From: Paraspadella gotoi
Taxonomy: Eukaryota > Chaetognatha
Direction: 5' to 3'
DNA length: 64,000 nt
NCBI GenBank assembly: GCA_051294375.1
Contig: CM119266.1
Location: 14,796,652-14,860,651 of the forward strand
Position 1 is the first letter of the stretch; each line of letters starts with the position of its first letter. The notes under the pieces were generated by a model. It searched no databases. It saw only the letters and a program-made list of their open reading frames with translations, and was not told the DNA's origin. Positions 62,430 through 64,000 of this stretch are shown here, piece by piece. A program made the translations under genes and the position numbers.

Positions 62430-64000
62430 TCAAACCGCCGTGACTTTGTATCCAGCCATCGGCAGAAGCAGACCGTCCATTGGCTGATCGAAAGGTCTGG
62501 CCACGCTCAACCTTCCTGCGTCGATCTTGGCCGGCGAATCCCGCGAGCTCGAGACGAGGGACGCCGATTCCGTGGCGGCGCCGTCGTCGTCGTCGTTCGA
62601 CGCCGGCAGAGGAGACGGGCTGCCCTGGGATCCGCCGTTCGGGGAAACGACGCCCGATGACGCCCCGGCGTCGATGGAGCGTCTTCTCTTCGACGCTCGC
62701 GACGCCGAGTGGCGAAAACCGTGGAAAGACGCCGCGTTGGCGTGCTGTCGGGTAAAGGGAATTTTCACGTCGGTCGTCGACGACGCCAACGACGCTGGCT
62801 GTCTCGACGGCGGCGGCGGAGGCGGCGGCGGCGGTTCGTGCGTCACGGCGCGCACGTGGATCGACGACGCCGGCGTCTCTCGACCCTCGGACGGCGTGCT
62901 GCGAGCGCTAGTGGGCGTGGGAAAAGGCGAAGACCGGCGCCCGTCGCTGACGTCCGTAGATCCTCTTCTGTCCGGCGAAGAGATTGAAGGATATCTCGCT
63001 GATCCGACGCGCGAAGTGAATCGCGACGAAGATCGCGTCGAACCCGGGAACGCCTCGCCCGGACGCGCAGGCAACACGGGCACGCCGCGTCCATACGCCG
63101 TTTGACTTCGCGGCGCCATTACGAACGGCGCCAATGGCGGCGGGACAGAAAGACCGCCACCGCTGTCGGCGCCGTTTCCAGCGTCCGGAACCGACACGTC
63201 GCTTAGCGAATTGTCTCTCGAGATGCCTTCGTCGGAATCTGTCTTCCTCGCGTCGATGGCGACGAAGTTCTGCTTCTTGTTAGAGAGTCTCGTCGTCTCC
63301 AGTCGATCGAAGTAAGTCAGTTCCGCCGGCATCTCGCTGCTCAGCCGCACGTTGCTGTAGAGGCCTCGTTGAAAGAACTCTGGAGTCGCGTCCTCGTCGT
63401 CGGTGGGCGGGGCTCCGCAGACGCCGCCGCCGCCGCCACCGCCGCCACCGCTGCCGCCGCGTTGATTGTTCGGCCGCAGATCCATGGCGCGCATCGTCTC
63501 TTCGTGGACCCGCCGCTTCCTTTTCCGCAGCACGGCGCGACGTTTCCGTAGACAGCAGACGCAGACGGCGGTGACGATAAGGATGGCGAGGAGGCCGCCC
63601 ACGAGGGTCACGTACTTGACGATCTTCTCCGAATCCGTGAGTTCGATGACGAACCGGGCGTGGCCGAACTCGTTACGGGCGAGGCAAGTGTACTTGCCGA
63701 AAGTGTCGATGCCGACGGAACGCTTGAGGGTGTAAGGGGAGAAGGGGTCGTTGTTTTGAAGGCGTTTTCCGTCGAAGAACCAATCGATCTTTGGTTCCGG
63801 GTGACCGGAGACGCGACAGGACATTTCCACGAAGCTGCCTTCTCGAGCCTTGATTTTCTTCGGTCCCCGTCGGTCGGCCCACGTCGGCTTGTGCGGGACC
63901 GACACTCGCGTCGAGGCCGAGCGAAGGTTCCACAGATCTCGCGCCTGCGTGCCGCAGCCGTTGGTGACGACGCAGGTGAGGTTGGCGCCGTGATCTCGCC
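62430..64000 (-). CDS. Ig-domain transmembrane receptor, 3' part (runs off the window)
   Basis: Read on the minus strand, an uninterrupted frame enters from beyond 64000 and stops at 62430. It starts with the end of one Ig-like domain (GANLTCVVTNGC). A complete Ig domain follows, with VEMSCRV, WFF and DTFGKYTCLA giving the paired Cys, the Trp and the D-x-G-x-Y-x-C signature. Next come a transmembrane helix (YVTLVGGLLAILIVTAVCVCC), a basic stop-transfer stretch (LRKRRAVLRKRKRR) and a cytoplasmic tail of about 370 residues. The tail holds a Gly run, a Pro run, many Ser/Thr and no kinase domain. The protein ends KVTAV, a T-x-V pattern like class I PDZ ligands. It resembles cell-adhesion or kinase-less receptors of the Ig superfamily; the exact subfamily cannot be named. 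No intron lies in the visible 1.57 kb. Confidence 0.85.
   Translation of the reverse strand, partial: RDHGANLTCVVTNGCGTQARDLWNLRSASTRVSVPHKPTWADRRGPKKIKAREGSFVEMSCRVSGHPEPKIDWFFDGKRLQNNDPFSPYTLKRSVGIDTFGKYTCLARNEFGHARFVIELTDSEKIVKYVTLVGGLLAILIVTAVCVCCLRKRRAVLRKRKRRVHEETMRAMDLRPNNQRGGSGGGGGGGGGVCGAPPTDDEDATPEFFQRGLYSNVRLSSEMPAELTYFDRLETTRLSNKKQNFVAIDARKTDSDEGISRDNSLSDVSVPDAGNGADSGGGLSVPPPLAPFVMAPRSQTAYGRGVPVLPARPGEAFPGSTRSSSRFTSRVGSARYPSISSPDRRGSTDVSDGRRSSPFPTPTSARSTPSEGRETPASSIHVRAVTHEPPPPPPPPPSRQPASLASSTTDVKIPFTRQHANAASFHGFRHSASRASKRRRSIDAGASSGVVSPNGGSQGSPSPLPASNDDDDGAATESASLVSSSRDSPAKIDAGRLSVARPFDQPMDGLLLPMAGYKVTAV

Overview
This is eukaryotic, animal-type genomic DNA. Genes are split by GT-AG introns, long AT-rich introns hold small dispersed repeats, microsatellites are very dense, and short TTAGGG-like tracts occur. 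Only about a third of the window is genic. The protein families seen (Ig-domain receptor, IgGFc-binding domain, BEL/Pao retrotransposon) fit an invertebrate metazoan. I cannot name the phylum from the sequence.

Layout. 1-27 kb is repeat territory. A large inverted repeat has arms at about 348-5541 and 20535-26960. Each arm alternates GA/CT-rich and GC-rich blocks and contains assembly gaps. Between the arms lie a smaller palindrome (5525-6416), AT-rich DNA with TTAGGG-like tracts, and the minus-strand wreck of a BEL/Pao LTR retrotransposon (about 13.2-16.1 kb). 27-32.3 kb is microsatellite-rich intergenic DNA without a recognisable gene.

The centrepiece is one plus-strand gene at 32901-57475, reconstructed here from about 65 exons whose splice phases agree. 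It encodes a predicted type II membrane protein of roughly 2,400 residues: a Lys/Ala/Asn-rich cytoplasmic tail, one transmembrane helix, a short Thr/Met/Ser/Pro mucin-like stretch, and a very long stalk. The stalk is made of two alternating exon types, 'A' (usually 96 bp) and 'B' (usually 81 bp). The protein ends in a C-terminal IgGFc-binding-type domain. Almost every stalk exon is phase 1-1 and starts with an N-linked glycosylation sequon. The array shows recent tandem duplication, dead exons, a stop-containing exon, lost splice sites and transposon insertions. It looks like a glycosylated cell-surface receptor or adhesion rod whose length evolves by exon birth and death, and perhaps also changes by exon skipping.

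Downstream are a small three-exon gene for a secreted Asp-rich/Arg-Gly-rich protein (58797-60258), two long CT microsatellites (60.7-61.0 kb), and the 3' end of a minus-strand gene for an Ig-domain transmembrane receptor (62430 to beyond 64000). That receptor has a low-complexity cytoplasmic tail ending in a PDZ-ligand-like motif.

The three genes share a cell-surface or extracellular theme, but nothing in the sequence shows that they work together.
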